From Zoogloea oleivorans (GTDB lineage: Bacteria; Pseudomonadota; Gammaproteobacteria; Burkholderiales; Rhodocyclaceae), in NCBI GenBank assembly GCA_030157785.1, contig JAOAUC010000014.1:1-64000 (forward strand): 64,000 nt of DNA, written 5' to 3'. Positions 25,419 through 34,707 of this stretch are shown here, piece after piece. The position numbers and the translations under genes were made by a program. The notes under the pieces were generated by a model. It saw only the letters and a list, made by a program, of their open reading frames with translations. It did no database searches and was not told the origin of the DNA. Positions within the stretch are counted from its first letter, which is position 1; each line of letters opens with the position of its first letter.

Positions 25419-27172
25419 GCTTTTGCCGTGGGCTGCTGCATGGCGTGCAGGCCGGCGATGTAGCCGAAGGTGAGGGCCAGGCCGATGGTGCCGCCGGCGC
25501 CGAAGTACGCGCCACGGGCCGGGCTGGCGATGCAGTTGCCGGCGCCGTACAGGCCGGGGATCGGCTTGTTGTGGGTGTCGAGCACCTGGGCCTTCTCGTT
25601 GATGGCCGGGCCGCCGTTGGTATCGAGTGCACCGGGCCCGAGGATGAAGGCGTAAAAGGGGCCGTTCAGCGGATGCATGGTGATGTTGGGCATCGGATTG
25701 GCCGGCTGGCTGGATTCCTTGCGCACCGGCGAGAAGAGTGCCTGCCAGTCCTTGTCGTACTCATGCACGCCACGCTCGAACTCCGGATCGACGCCGGTCT
25801 TGGCGTAGCCGTTGAAGCGGCTCACGGTGTCGGCCAGGCTGGCCTTGAAGTCCGGGGCGAGGGTGTAGCAGCCGATGTGCTTTTCGAGCTTCTTCATGCG
25901 CTCGGCGATGTTGTCGGCCAGCTCGGCCAGGGTGTTGCCCTGGATCATGAAGCGCGCCGCGCGGCGGTCGGCCGGAATCGGGAAGGCGCCGCCGAAGGCG
26001 TCCAGGCTGCGCTCGTCGAAGACCATGAACTGGACCTGGTTGGGGAATTCCTTCTTCACCGGGTCGAAGACGAAGTGCAGATGGGTGCGGTCGTTGTAGT
26101 TGATCTTCTCGTTGACGATGCGCCGGCCGTACTTGTTGACCAGGATCATCGAGTCGCCCGGCAGCACGAAGGCGCCCAGGCCAACGGCGCGGTTTTCGAG
26201 GGCCTCTTCGAGCACGACCTGGGTGCGCCAGGCGGTGTTCAGCGCGCCCATCCTGGCACCCGCCGCACCGGCGATGGAGATGAAGTCGCCGGTCGAGCCG
26301 GGCATGGCACAGGCGCCATACAGGCCGGGCTGGTGCAGGCCGACCAGTTCAGTGTTGTGGGAATAGCCGCCGGTGCCGAAAACCACCGCCTTGCGGGCCT
26401 TGATGCGCACCAGCTTGTCGCCGTGCATGGCTTCGATGCCGATGACGCGGCCCTTGTCCATGACCAGCTTGGTGACCCGGTGTTCCAGCAGCACGGGCAT
26501 GCCGCGCTTGGTGAGCCAGGCTTCCAGCTGGGCGGCCAGGCTGCCGCCGCCGAGGCTCGAGCCGGCGCCGGCGGCGGGTTCCAGGGCACGGCCGCGGGAC
26601 ACCTTGTTTTCCGGCAGGTGGTCGGCGTAGTCGGGGGCATGCTTGTCCACGAACCACATCTTGAATTCCTTGAAGCGCACGGCGCCCAGCTTGTCCATGT
26701 GCTCGATCATCGGCGAGCCGTTGTCGTAGAAGGCTTCAAGCAGGCGGTAGTCGCTGGCCGGCAGGCCCAGGGTCGGGCTGGTCGGTGTGTATTCGCGCGG
26801 GAAGGCGTAACGGGCCAGGAAGCGCAGGCAGTCGGTCTTGTTGTCGTCGATGCCGCGGGCGCGCAGGAAGGGGTTGTTGGGAATCCACGTGACGCCGCCG
26901 GATTTGCCGGTGGTGCCGCCGGGCAGCGGCATCTTCTCGACCAGGATGGCCTTGCCGCCCTGGCCGACGGCGGTGACCGCGGCCGCACAGGCGGCGGCAC
27001 CGGAGCCGACGCAGACCACGTCGGTTTCGTGGTCCCATTTGAGGGATGCCGGGGAGGCCTCGCCACCCTGGGTGGCAGAGGCCATGCCCAGGGTGGCGAG
27101 GCCGCCGGCAGCCATGGCGCCGCGCTTCAACAGGTCACGACGGGTCGGCTGCTTGGGGGTGTTGCTGCTCAT
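25415..27172 (-). CDS. Tat-exported FAD-dependent dehydrogenase (3-ketosteroid dehydrogenase/fumarate reductase-like)
   Basis: A 585-residue FAD_binding_2 protein. The N-terminus has a twin-arginine signal (TRRDLLKRGAMAAGG, residues 10-24), then the FAD-binding motif VGSGAAACAAA (about 55) and GGTTGKSGGVTW. The C-terminal flavin loop reads GLYGAGNCIASPARGAYFGAGGT. The family contains 3-ketosteroid Delta-dehydrogenases, fumarate reductases and flavocytochrome c. Export of the folded flavoprotein plus a coupled cytochrome c points to a periplasmic two-subunit dehydrogenase delivering electrons to the respiratory chain. Substrate unknown. Divergent from the TetR gene at 27332. Confidence 0.88.
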   Translation of the reverse strand: MSSNTPKQPTRRDLLKRGAMAAGGLATLGMASATQGGEASPASLKWDHETDVVCVGSGAAACAAAVTAVGQGGKAILVEKMPLPGGTTGKSGGVTWIPNNPFLRARGIDDNKTDCLRFLARYAFPREYTPTSPTLGLPASDYRLLEAFYDNGSPMIEHMDKLGAVRFKEFKMWFVDKHAPDYADHLPENKVSRGRALEPAAGAGSSLGGGSLAAQLEAWLTKRGMPVLLEHRVTKLVMDKGRVIGIEAMHGDKLVRIKARKAVVFGTGGYSHNTELVGLHQPGLYGACAMPGSTGDFISIAGAAGARMGALNTAWRTQVVLEEALENRAVGLGAFVLPGDSMILVNKYGRRIVNEKINYNDRTHLHFVFDPVKKEFPNQVQFMVFDERSLDAFGGAFPIPADRRAARFMIQGNTLAELADNIAERMKKLEKHIGCYTLAPDFKASLADTVSRFNGYAKTGVDPEFERGVHEYDKDWQALFSPVRKESSQPANPMPNITMHPLNGPFYAFILGPGALDTNGGPAINEKAQVLDTHNKPIPGLYGAGNCIASPARGAYFGAGGTIGLALTFGYIAGLHAMQQPTAKA

Positions 27173-27279
27173 CCGGTTCTCCTTTGTTACTGCGTTGAAA
27201 GCCCTTGGGCTTCCTTGTCTCGGGATCCAAGATCGCCTGCTGGTCGGTGGGAAGCAGGTCGTCTCAGATGTCTGGCTTT

Positions 27280-27302
27280 ATTTGCAACGGATGTTGTAAA
27301 AT
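27280..27302. promoter_or_regulatory. Probable TetR operator
   Basis: Inverted repeat ATTTGCAAC (27280-27288) and GTTGTAAAAT (27293-27302) with a four-base centre. It lies 30 bases before the TetR start and 108 bases before the divergent flavoprotein operon. The placement suggests autoregulation plus control of the flavoprotein-cytochrome pair. It differs from the AAAC-N10-GTTT sites. Confidence 0.5.
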
Positions 27303-27331
27303 AGATTAGTCCCACCCTACGAGTCAAGTCA

Positions 27332-27919
27332 ATGCCCGCAGTCGTCGATCACGAAAAACGTCGCCAGCAGATTGCCGGCATCGCCGCCGACCTTATTTCC
27401 CGGGTTGGCCTCGATGCGCTGACGATGCGCGAAATTGCGGCGGCGGCGGGTTACAGCACGACCATCGTCACCCACTATTTCGCCAGCAAGCGCGACCTGC
27501 TGCTGTACACCTACCGGGCTTCGGCGAGCAACGCGCAGGGCCGGGTAAATACCGTGCTGGCGCGCGATGCCTGCGATCTGAGGGGCTGCATCGAGGCCCT
27601 GCTGCCCCTCGACGAAGTGCGCCTGCAGGACTGGAAGGTGTACCTGGCCTTCTGGCAGATCGCCCTGGTGGACCCGGATTTCTCGGCCGAGCAACGTGCC
27701 CAGGCCATCAACGCCCGGCACATCCTGCAGCGGGTGCTGGTGGCCCGCGCCCAGGCCGGGCTGGTGCCGGCGGACCAGGTGGAGACGCTGGCCCGGCGCC
27801 TGCTGGTGTGCCTCGTCGGCATGGCGGTCCAGGCGGTATTCGATCCGGTGGACTGGTCGGGGGAGGGGCAGCGGGCCTTCCTGGACGCAGAACTCCGCGC
27901 CCTCGTCGGGGCGGATTAA
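27332..27919 (+). CDS. TetR-family transcriptional regulator
   Basis: A 195-residue TetR regulator with helix-turn-helix LTMREIAAAAGYSTTIVTHYFASKRDLL (about 29-56), close in style to BetI. The C-terminal ligand domain shows the BetI-like WKVYLAFWQIALVDP. It is divergent from the flavoprotein/cytochrome operon and followed 24 bases later by a hemerythrin gene. It is a candidate controller of the local promoters; ligand unknown. Confidence 0.88.
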   Translation: MPAVVDHEKRRQQIAGIAADLISRVGLDALTMREIAAAAGYSTTIVTHYFASKRDLLLYTYRASASNAQGRVNTVLARDACDLRGCIEALLPLDEVRLQDWKVYLAFWQIALVDPDFSAEQRAQAINARHILQRVLVARAQAGLVPADQVETLARRLLVCLVGMAVQAVFDPVDWSGEGQRAFLDAELRALVGAD

Positions 27920-27943
27920 AAAACCAAAGAGGAGACACACACC

Positions 27944-28390
27944 ATGAGCGAAACCACAGGCTTGCCGTGGACCGACAACTACCTGCTCGGCTACCCGCCG
28001 ATGGACGACACCCACCGGGAGTTCGTCGACATCGTCGATGCAATGCTGAGCTGCGAGGACGCGGCCTTTGCCGGCCACTTGCGCGCCTTCATCGTGCACG
28101 CCGAAGCCCACTTCGCCGAAGAGAAGGCGTGGATGGAGTCCACCGACTTTCCGGCCACCAGCTGCCACGTGGATGATCACAACGCCGTCTACAACTCGGC
28201 CCTCGAGGTCGAGCCCCATGTGCTGGACGGCAACGTGATGATCGGCCGCATGTTTGCCGCCGAACTGGCGCGCTGGTTTCCGGGCCATGCTGATTACCTG
28301 GATTCGGCGCTCGCCCAGTGGATGGCCAAGCGCAAGCTGGGCGGCGTGCCGGTGGTGCTGAAGCGCAATATCACCACGACGGAATCCTGA
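27944..28390 (+). CDS. Bacteriohemerythrin
   Basis: A 148-residue single-domain hemerythrin. All expected di-iron ligands are visible: His24 (DDTHREF), His56 and Glu60 (AEAHFAEEK), His75 and His79 (CHVDDHN), and the HxxxxD pair in PGHADYLDS. It binds O2 reversibly and may feed oxygen to the oxygenases of the cluster, which is inferred. AAAGAGGAGA precedes the ATG; probably co-transcribed with tetR. Confidence 0.9.
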   Translation: MSETTGLPWTDNYLLGYPPMDDTHREFVDIVDAMLSCEDAAFAGHLRAFIVHAEAHFAEEKAWMESTDFPATSCHVDDHNAVYNSALEVEPHVLDGNVMIGRMFAAELARWFPGHADYLDSALAQWMAKRKLGGVPVVLKRNITTTES

Positions 28391-28399
28391 ATCAGAGAC

Positions 28400-28422
28400 G
28401 GCGCTGTTGGCTTTTCAGCGCC
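28400..28422. terminator. Stem-loop after the hemerythrin gene
   Basis: GGCGCTG and CAGCGCC form a 7-bp stem around a nine-base loop, ten bases after the hemerythrin stop. No T-tract follows, so it is at best a weak or Rho-assisted terminator separating it from the promoter region of the GMC gene. Confidence 0.4.
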
Positions 28423-28436
28423 AGCGGTGTAGCCTT

Positions 28437-28465
28437 AAACAAACAGACAATTTTGTTTTGGTTTG
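28437..28465. promoter_or_regulatory. Regulon-type inverted repeat upstream of the GMC operon (site 3)
   Basis: AAACAAAC (28437-28444), ten bases, then GTTTTGGTTTG (28455-28465). It starts 81 bases before the ATG at 28518. The left part AACAAACAGACAAT equals, as far as I recall, the left half of the CymR (cumate) operator, a TetR-family target; this needs checking. Same architecture as the sites at 58212 and 59759. Confidence 0.6.
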
Positions 28466-28517
28466 AGTGGCCCGGGCACAGGTGCCGCCTGCCACAGCCC
28501 GGAGGAGGATTGGAATC

Positions 28518-30134
28518 ATGGAAGCTTTCGATTACATCGTGGTGGGGGCCGGTTCGGCCGGCTGTGTGCTGGCCAATCGTTTGTCGAAGGACGGCAAGAG
28601 CCAGGTGTTGTTGCTGGAAGCCGGTGGTGACGACAGCAGCCCGCTGATCTCCATGCCCAAGGGCTTCGCCAAGCTGGTGGCGATGCCCAGGCACGCATGG
28701 CACTTTCCGGTGCACCAGCCACGCAAGCCGGGCCTGCCGGCCGGTGAAATGTGGGTGCGTGGCAAGGGTCTCGGCGGCTCCAGCTCCATCAACGGCATGA
28801 TCTACATCCGCGGTCAGAAGGGCGACTTCGACGACTGGGAAGCCCATGCCGGCGCCAACTGGGGCTGGGATGCCATGAAGGGCGCCTTCAAGGCCATCGA
28901 AGACCATGAGCTGGGTGCCGACGAACTGCGCGGAGCCGGCGGCCTGGTGCACGTGAGCACCGGCAAGTTCCGCTACCCGGTCAGCGAGGCGATGATCCGC
29001 GCCGGCGAAGAGATGGGCCTCGAGCACAAGGAAGACTTCAACCGCGAAGACAACGAAGGCGTCGGCTACTACGCCCACACCATCAAGAACGGGCGCCGGG
29101 TCAGTTCGGCGGTAGCCTTTCTGAAGCCGGCCATGGCACGCCCCAACCTCAAGGTGCTTACCGGCGTAGCGGTCGAGCGCGTGCTGTTTGAAGGCAAGCG
29201 GGCGGTCGGCGTGGCGGCCCGCTTGAGCGGCGAGGCGGTGACTTTCCGCTGCCGTGGCGAGGTGATCCTGTCCACCGGCGCCATCCTGACCCCCAAGATC
29301 CTGCAGCTGTCGGGCATCGGGCCGGGCGAGCACCTGCGCGCCAAGGGCATTCCGGTGCTCGCCGACTCGCCCGACGTGGGCCGTCGCATGCGCGATCACC
29401 TGGGCTTTCTGCTGCCTTTCCGGCTAAAGAACGACAAGGGCCTGAACCATCGCTTCCAGGGCATCGGGCTGGTGAAGAGCGTGCTGCAGTATTACCTGCT
29501 GAAAAGCGGCCCGATGGCCACCGGCCCCTTCGAGGTCGGCGCCTTCTTCCGCACCGCGCCGCAGGTCAGCCGCCCGGACGCCCAGCTCTATCTGTCGGCC
29601 TTCACCTACCCGCGCAGCGAAGACAACTTTCCGGTGCCCGACGGCGTCGAGGACAAGCCCGGCGTCACGGCCTACGGCCAGCTGCTGCGCCTGACCAGCG
29701 AAGGCTCGGTGATGGTGAGTTCGTCCGACCCGCAGGCCACGCTGGAAGTCACCCCCAACTGGCTGAGTACCGAAGAGGACTGCCTGGCCGCGGTGAACAT
29801 GGTCAAGTACATGCGCAGCTACATGCGCCAGCCGGCCCTGGCCAGATTCGTCGGCGAGGAACTGCTGCCCGGCGGTTGCGAGACCGATGACCAGATCCTC
29901 GACGTGTTCCGCCAGGCGTCCCTGTGCGGCACCCACGCGGTGGCCTCGTGCCGCATGGGCAGCGACGCCGCCTCGGTCGTCGACGAGCGCCTCTGCGTGC
30001 GCGGCGTCGAAGGCCTGCGCGCCGCCGACTGCTCGGTGATGCCGGCCCCCATTTCCGGCAACACCAACGGCCCGGCCATGGCGCTGGGCTGGCGAGCTGC
30101 CGACCTCATCCTGGCCGATCGCGCCGGGTGCTGA
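28518..30134 (+). CDS. GMC family FAD oxidoreductase (choline/alcohol dehydrogenase-like)
   Basis: A 538-residue glucose-methanol-choline oxidoreductase. The FAD motif VVGAGSAGCVLANRL is at residues 8-22, GMC signature 1 is in VRGKGLGGSSSINGMIY, signature 2 in STGAILTPKILQLSGIG, and the C-terminal active-site segment is GTHAVASCRMG with His and SGNTNGP. Complete length. It oxidises an alcohol, passing electrons to an acceptor rather than NAD. GGAGGAGG precedes the ATG. First gene of a long plus-strand operon running to about 36926, under the inverted repeat at 28437. Confidence 0.92.
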   Translation: MEAFDYIVVGAGSAGCVLANRLSKDGKSQVLLLEAGGDDSSPLISMPKGFAKLVAMPRHAWHFPVHQPRKPGLPAGEMWVRGKGLGGSSSINGMIYIRGQKGDFDDWEAHAGANWGWDAMKGAFKAIEDHELGADELRGAGGLVHVSTGKFRYPVSEAMIRAGEEMGLEHKEDFNREDNEGVGYYAHTIKNGRRVSSAVAFLKPAMARPNLKVLTGVAVERVLFEGKRAVGVAARLSGEAVTFRCRGEVILSTGAILTPKILQLSGIGPGEHLRAKGIPVLADSPDVGRRMRDHLGFLLPFRLKNDKGLNHRFQGIGLVKSVLQYYLLKSGPMATGPFEVGAFFRTAPQVSRPDAQLYLSAFTYPRSEDNFPVPDGVEDKPGVTAYGQLLRLTSEGSVMVSSSDPQATLEVTPNWLSTEEDCLAAVNMVKYMRSYMRQPALARFVGEELLPGGCETDDQILDVFRQASLCGTHAVASCRMGSDAASVVDERLCVRGVEGLRAADCSVMPAPISGNTNGPAMALGWRAADLILADRAGC

Positions 30135-30157
30135 ACCCCTTTTCCGAAAGTCGCTCC

Positions 30158-31159
30158 ATGACCGAATCAAACCGCCAGGTTTTGCTGGCCAGCCGCCCCG
30201 AGGGCAAGCCCACGGAATCCAACTTCCGCATCGAAGACGGCCCGGTGCCAAACCCCGGCGAAGGCCAGGTGCTGGTGCGCAACCAGTGGCTGTCCATCGA
30301 CCCCTACATGCGCGGCCGCATGATGGATATCCGCACCTACGCCGAGCCGGTGGCGTTGGGCGACGTGATGGTCGGCGACACCGCCGGCACCGTTGTCGAA
30401 TCGCGCCACCCGGGTTTTGCGGTGGGTGACGCGGTGGCCGGCCACCTGGGCTGGCAGCGCTTCGGCGTCATCGACGGCAGCCTGCTGCGCAAGGTGGATA
30501 CGACGCGGGTGCCGCTGTCGGCGGGCCTCGGCGTGGCCGGCATGCCGGGCGTGACGGCTTACGTCGGCCTCATCGACCTGTGCGCCCCGCAGGCCGGTGA
30601 AACGGTGGTTGTGACTGCGGCTTCCGGCGGCGTCGGCAGCGTGGCGGGGCAACTGGCGCGGCTTGCCGGCTGCCGCGTGGTGGGCGTTGCCGGCGGGGCG
30701 GACAAGTGCCGTCACGTGGTGGACGATCTGGGTTTCGACGCCTGCGTCGACTACAAGTCGGCCGATTTCAAGGCCAGCCTGAAGGCGGCGCTGCCGGACG
30801 GCGTGAACTGCATTTTCGACAACGTGGGCGGCGAAGTGCTGGATGCGCTCTTGCCGCGCCTGCGCCCCGGTGCGCGCATCACCCTGTGCGGCGCCATCTC
30901 CGAGGTGGACAACCCCAGCCCCCACGGCATCCGCCGCCTGCTGCCGCTGATCGTCAATCGGGTGAAGGTGCAGGGCTTCATCGTCGGCGATCACCCGGAG
31001 CGCTGGGCGCCGGCCATCGACGAGCTGAGCGGCCACGTGGCCGCCGGCCGCATCCATTTTAGGGAGACGGTGGCCGAAGGGCTCGAAGCCGCCCCCCGTG
31101 CCCTCATCGACCTGCTTGCCGGGCGCAGCCTGGGCAAGCAACTGGTTCGCATCCTCTAA
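30158..31159 (+). CDS. NADP-dependent medium-chain oxidoreductase (PTGR/CurA-like)
   Basis: A 333-residue enone reductase-type MDR: LSIDPYMRGRM, nucleotide loop AASGGVGSVAGQ, FDNVGGEVLDALL and ARITLCGAISEVDN. Residues follow the prostaglandin reductase/CurA pattern and no zinc-binding cysteines are present. Paralogue of the protein at 19521. Twenty-three bases after the GMC gene. Likely saturates a conjugated C=C next to a keto group. Confidence 0.87.
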   Translation: MTESNRQVLLASRPEGKPTESNFRIEDGPVPNPGEGQVLVRNQWLSIDPYMRGRMMDIRTYAEPVALGDVMVGDTAGTVVESRHPGFAVGDAVAGHLGWQRFGVIDGSLLRKVDTTRVPLSAGLGVAGMPGVTAYVGLIDLCAPQAGETVVVTAASGGVGSVAGQLARLAGCRVVGVAGGADKCRHVVDDLGFDACVDYKSADFKASLKAALPDGVNCIFDNVGGEVLDALLPRLRPGARITLCGAISEVDNPSPHGIRRLLPLIVNRVKVQGFIVGDHPERWAPAIDELSGHVAAGRIHFRETVAEGLEAAPRALIDLLAGRSLGKQLVRIL

Positions 31160-31191
31160 AGCCCGCACCCCAAACCGAAAGACCCCACACG

Positions 31192-32340
<1,149 letters not shown>

Positions 32341-32350
32341 GGCTGAAGCC

Positions 32351-32920
32351 ATGAGCGTGCGCGCCCCGACCCACGACGAACTGGCCGCCAAGTGGGCCAT
32401 CACCGAAGTCATCCACCGTTACTGCCGCGGCCTCGACCGCATGGACAAGGCGCTGGCCCTGTCGTGCTGGCACCCGGGCGGCACTGACGACCACGCCCCG
32501 CTGTATGCCGGCCCGGCCGCGGGCTTCATCGAATGGCTGTGGCCGGTGCACGCGGCCATGAACGTCACCCGCCACGTGGTCAGCAACACGCTGATCGACC
32601 TGCACGCCGACGGCACCACGGCCGGCGCCGAAACCTGCTGGTCGCTGGTGCTGCAAACGCCCCAGGGTGCGCAGACCTTCGACATCGTGGCCGGCGGGCG
32701 CTACCTCGACCGCTTCGAGTGCATAGCCGGCGTGTGGGCGATCCGCCATCGCCAGTCGGTGGTGGACTGGAACCGGGTGGACCCGGTGCGCACCACGCTG
32801 GCCGACTTTGCCGCCACGCCGCTGATCGACGTGAACAACCCGGAAGTGCCGGCCACCGTGCCGACCCGGGATGGCTGCGACTTCTCCTATTCCGTGCTCG
32901 GGCATATCGAGCGGCACTGA
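32351..32920 (+). CDS. SnoaL/NTF2-fold protein C
   Basis: A 189-residue SnoaL_4-type protein: the helix EVIHRYCRGLDRMDKALALSCWHPGG and the strand WAIRHRQSVVDWNRVDPV match proteins A and B. It starts 10 bases after the ene-reductase stop. Its stop codon region has been copied as a 14-base tandem repeat (32909-32948). Probably an isomerase or dehydratase of the pathway; not proven. Confidence 0.82.
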   Translation: MSVRAPTHDELAAKWAITEVIHRYCRGLDRMDKALALSCWHPGGTDDHAPLYAGPAAGFIEWLWPVHAAMNVTRHVVSNTLIDLHADGTTAGAETCWSLVLQTPQGAQTFDIVAGGRYLDRFECIAGVWAIRHRQSVVDWNRVDPVRTTLADFAATPLIDVNNPEVPATVPTRDGCDFSYSVLGHIERH

Positions 32921-32948
32921 GCGAGCAGCACTGAGCGAGCAGCACTGA
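32909..32948. repeat. 14-base tandem repeat containing the stop codon
   Basis: Two perfect copies of GCGAGCAGCACTGA (32921-32934 and 32935-32948) preceded by a partial copy (GAGCGGCACTGA, 32909-32920) that includes the natural stop of protein C. It looks like recent slippage duplication of the gene end and gives three TGA codons, in different frames, in the 54-base gap before the P450. Confidence 0.85.
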
Positions 32949-32974
32949 GCGCCACAGCAAAGGATATCCGCTCC

Positions 32975-34217
32975 ATGACGACAACACCCGCCATCAGCTT
33001 CGCCGATCCTGAGATCCGCCGCTGCCCCCACGCCGCCTACGCGCAGCTGCAGGCCGAGAGCCCGGTGTATTTCGACGCCGGCACCGGCTTTCACGTGCTT
33101 ACCCGCTACGCCGACATCGCCCACGTCAATGCGCGGCCGGAAATCTTCTCCAACATGACCAGCCAGGTCTTCGACCGCAGCCACTCGCCGGTGGCCGCCG
33201 AAGTGGCCCGGCGTTACACCGAGCACGGTTTTTTGCCGGTGCACACGCTGGTGTCGAACGACCCGCCGTCCCACGGCCAGTACCGGGCGCTGGTGGATCT
33301 GGCCTTTGCGCGCAAGAACGTGATTCCACTGGAGCCCGGCATTCGCGACATCGTCGACGGGCTGATCGACGGCTTCATCGGCGCCGGACGCATCGAATTC
33401 TTCGACGACTTTGCCATCAAGCTGCCGATGTTCGTCATCGCCCGCGAACTCGGCCTGCCGCCCGAAGACTGGCGTCAGATGAAGCTCTGGTCGGACGCCG
33501 CCATCGAGCAGATCAACCCCAACCTGGCCCCCGAACGCGAGCTGGAACTCACCGACCTCTTGATCGGCATGCAGCAATACCTGCACCGCCACGCCATGGC
33601 CTACCGGGCCAATCCGGCGCCATGCCTGCTCAGCGCGGTGGCCAATGCGCAGATCGACGGGCGCCTGCTCACTGACAGCGAGCTGATCAACATCGCCACC
33701 CAACTGCTGGTGGCCGGCAACGAAACCACCACCAACACCCTCGGCTCGGCGGTGTGGGCGCTGCTCGAAACGCCGGATCTGCGCCAGCGCCTGAGTGCCG
33801 AGCCGGCGCTGATCCCCGGTTTCGTGGAAGAGGTGCTGCGCCTGCACTCGCCCGTGCCCAACATCTACCGGGTGGTCCGGGAAGACACCGAGCTGGCCGG
33901 CGTGGCGCTGGCGAAGGGCGCGGTGCTGATGCTGTCCTACGGCGCCGGCAACCGGGATGAAAACAAGTTTGAATGCCCGGAGCGCATCGACCTTGAGCGC
34001 CGCAACGCCCGCGAACACATGAGCTTCGGCAAGGGCATTCACTTTTGCATCGGCAACATGCTGGCCCGAGCTGCGCATTGCGCTGGAACGCTTGCTGGTG
34101 CGCCTGCCCGACTTCGCCCTCGACCCGGCTGCGCCGCCGCCGCGCTGGTCGGAGAGCTTCCAGGCCCACACGCTGGAACGCCTCGATCTGGTCTTTACGC
34201 CGGGAGGCAAACCATGA
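32975..34217 (+). pseudogene. Cytochrome P450, frameshifted near its C-terminus
   Basis: The first 364 codons encode a bacterial P450 with every hallmark: I-helix AGNETT (about 248), ExxR in EEVLRLHSP (about 285) and heme loop FGKGIHFCIG with Cys358. After NMLAR the frame breaks at 34067-34070. The next frame (+1) gives the expected L-helix ELRIALERLLVRLPDF and tail to a TGA at 34215-34217, overlapping the ATG of the next gene. Read without correction, the frame instead runs on into the NTF2 gene, giving an artificial 568-residue fusion. A five-base deletion (or net +1) would explain it; it may be real, or a sequencing error. If intact, a class needing a separate ferredoxin. Confidence 0.8.
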
Positions 34218-34681
34218 GCGACACCTACAACCTGATCGCCGACCGCCTCGCCATCAGCGACGTGATCATCAGCTACGCCACCGCCCTCGACACCCGCGAC
34301 TGGGGGCTGCTGCGCTCGATCCTGACCGACCGGGTGGCCATCGACTACACCAGCTTCGATCCGGATCTCGATCTGGAAATGGACGCCGCCGAATGGGTCC
34401 ATCGGGTGCGCGGCCTGGCCGGCTTCGACGCCACCCAGCATCTCAGCACCAATCACCGCCACCACATTGATGGCGATACGGCCACGTGCATCTCGTACAT
34501 GCACGCCGGCCATTTCCTGAAGCACGAGGGCGAGGACTACGCCTGCTTCCTGTACGGCTACTACACCAGCGAGCTGGTGCGCAGCGCCGCTGGCTGGAAG
34601 GTGTGCAAGGTCAAGCTGAGCATTACCGCCCGCCACGGCGACGCGCGGGTGTTTGCGTGGGCTTTCAGCAAGATTCCCTGA
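34214..34681 (+). CDS. SnoaL/NTF2-fold protein D
   Basis: A 155-residue NTF2-like protein (ADRLAISDVIISYATALDTRDWGLLRSILTDRVAID ... HHIDGDTATCISYM ... GWKVCKVKLS), closest to the SnoaL_4 group. Its ATG overlaps the true-frame P450 stop by four bases and follows GGGAGGC. The unbroken upstream frame is due to the P450 frameshift and not a real fusion. Fourth member of the fold in the window. Confidence 0.82.
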   Translation: MSDTYNLIADRLAISDVIISYATALDTRDWGLLRSILTDRVAIDYTSFDPDLDLEMDAAEWVHRVRGLAGFDATQHLSTNHRHHIDGDTATCISYMHAGHFLKHEGEDYACFLYGYYTSELVRSAAGWKVCKVKLSITARHGDARVFAWAFSKIP

Positions 34682-34707
34682 ATAAGAAAACGTAGAGGAG
34701 GCAGCAA

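Noticed and set aside
32975..34681. A genuine P450-NTF2 fusion protein
   Set aside because: The P450 C-terminal helix is clearly encoded in another frame and the NTF2 gene has its own ribosome site and ATG; a frameshift explains the long frame better.
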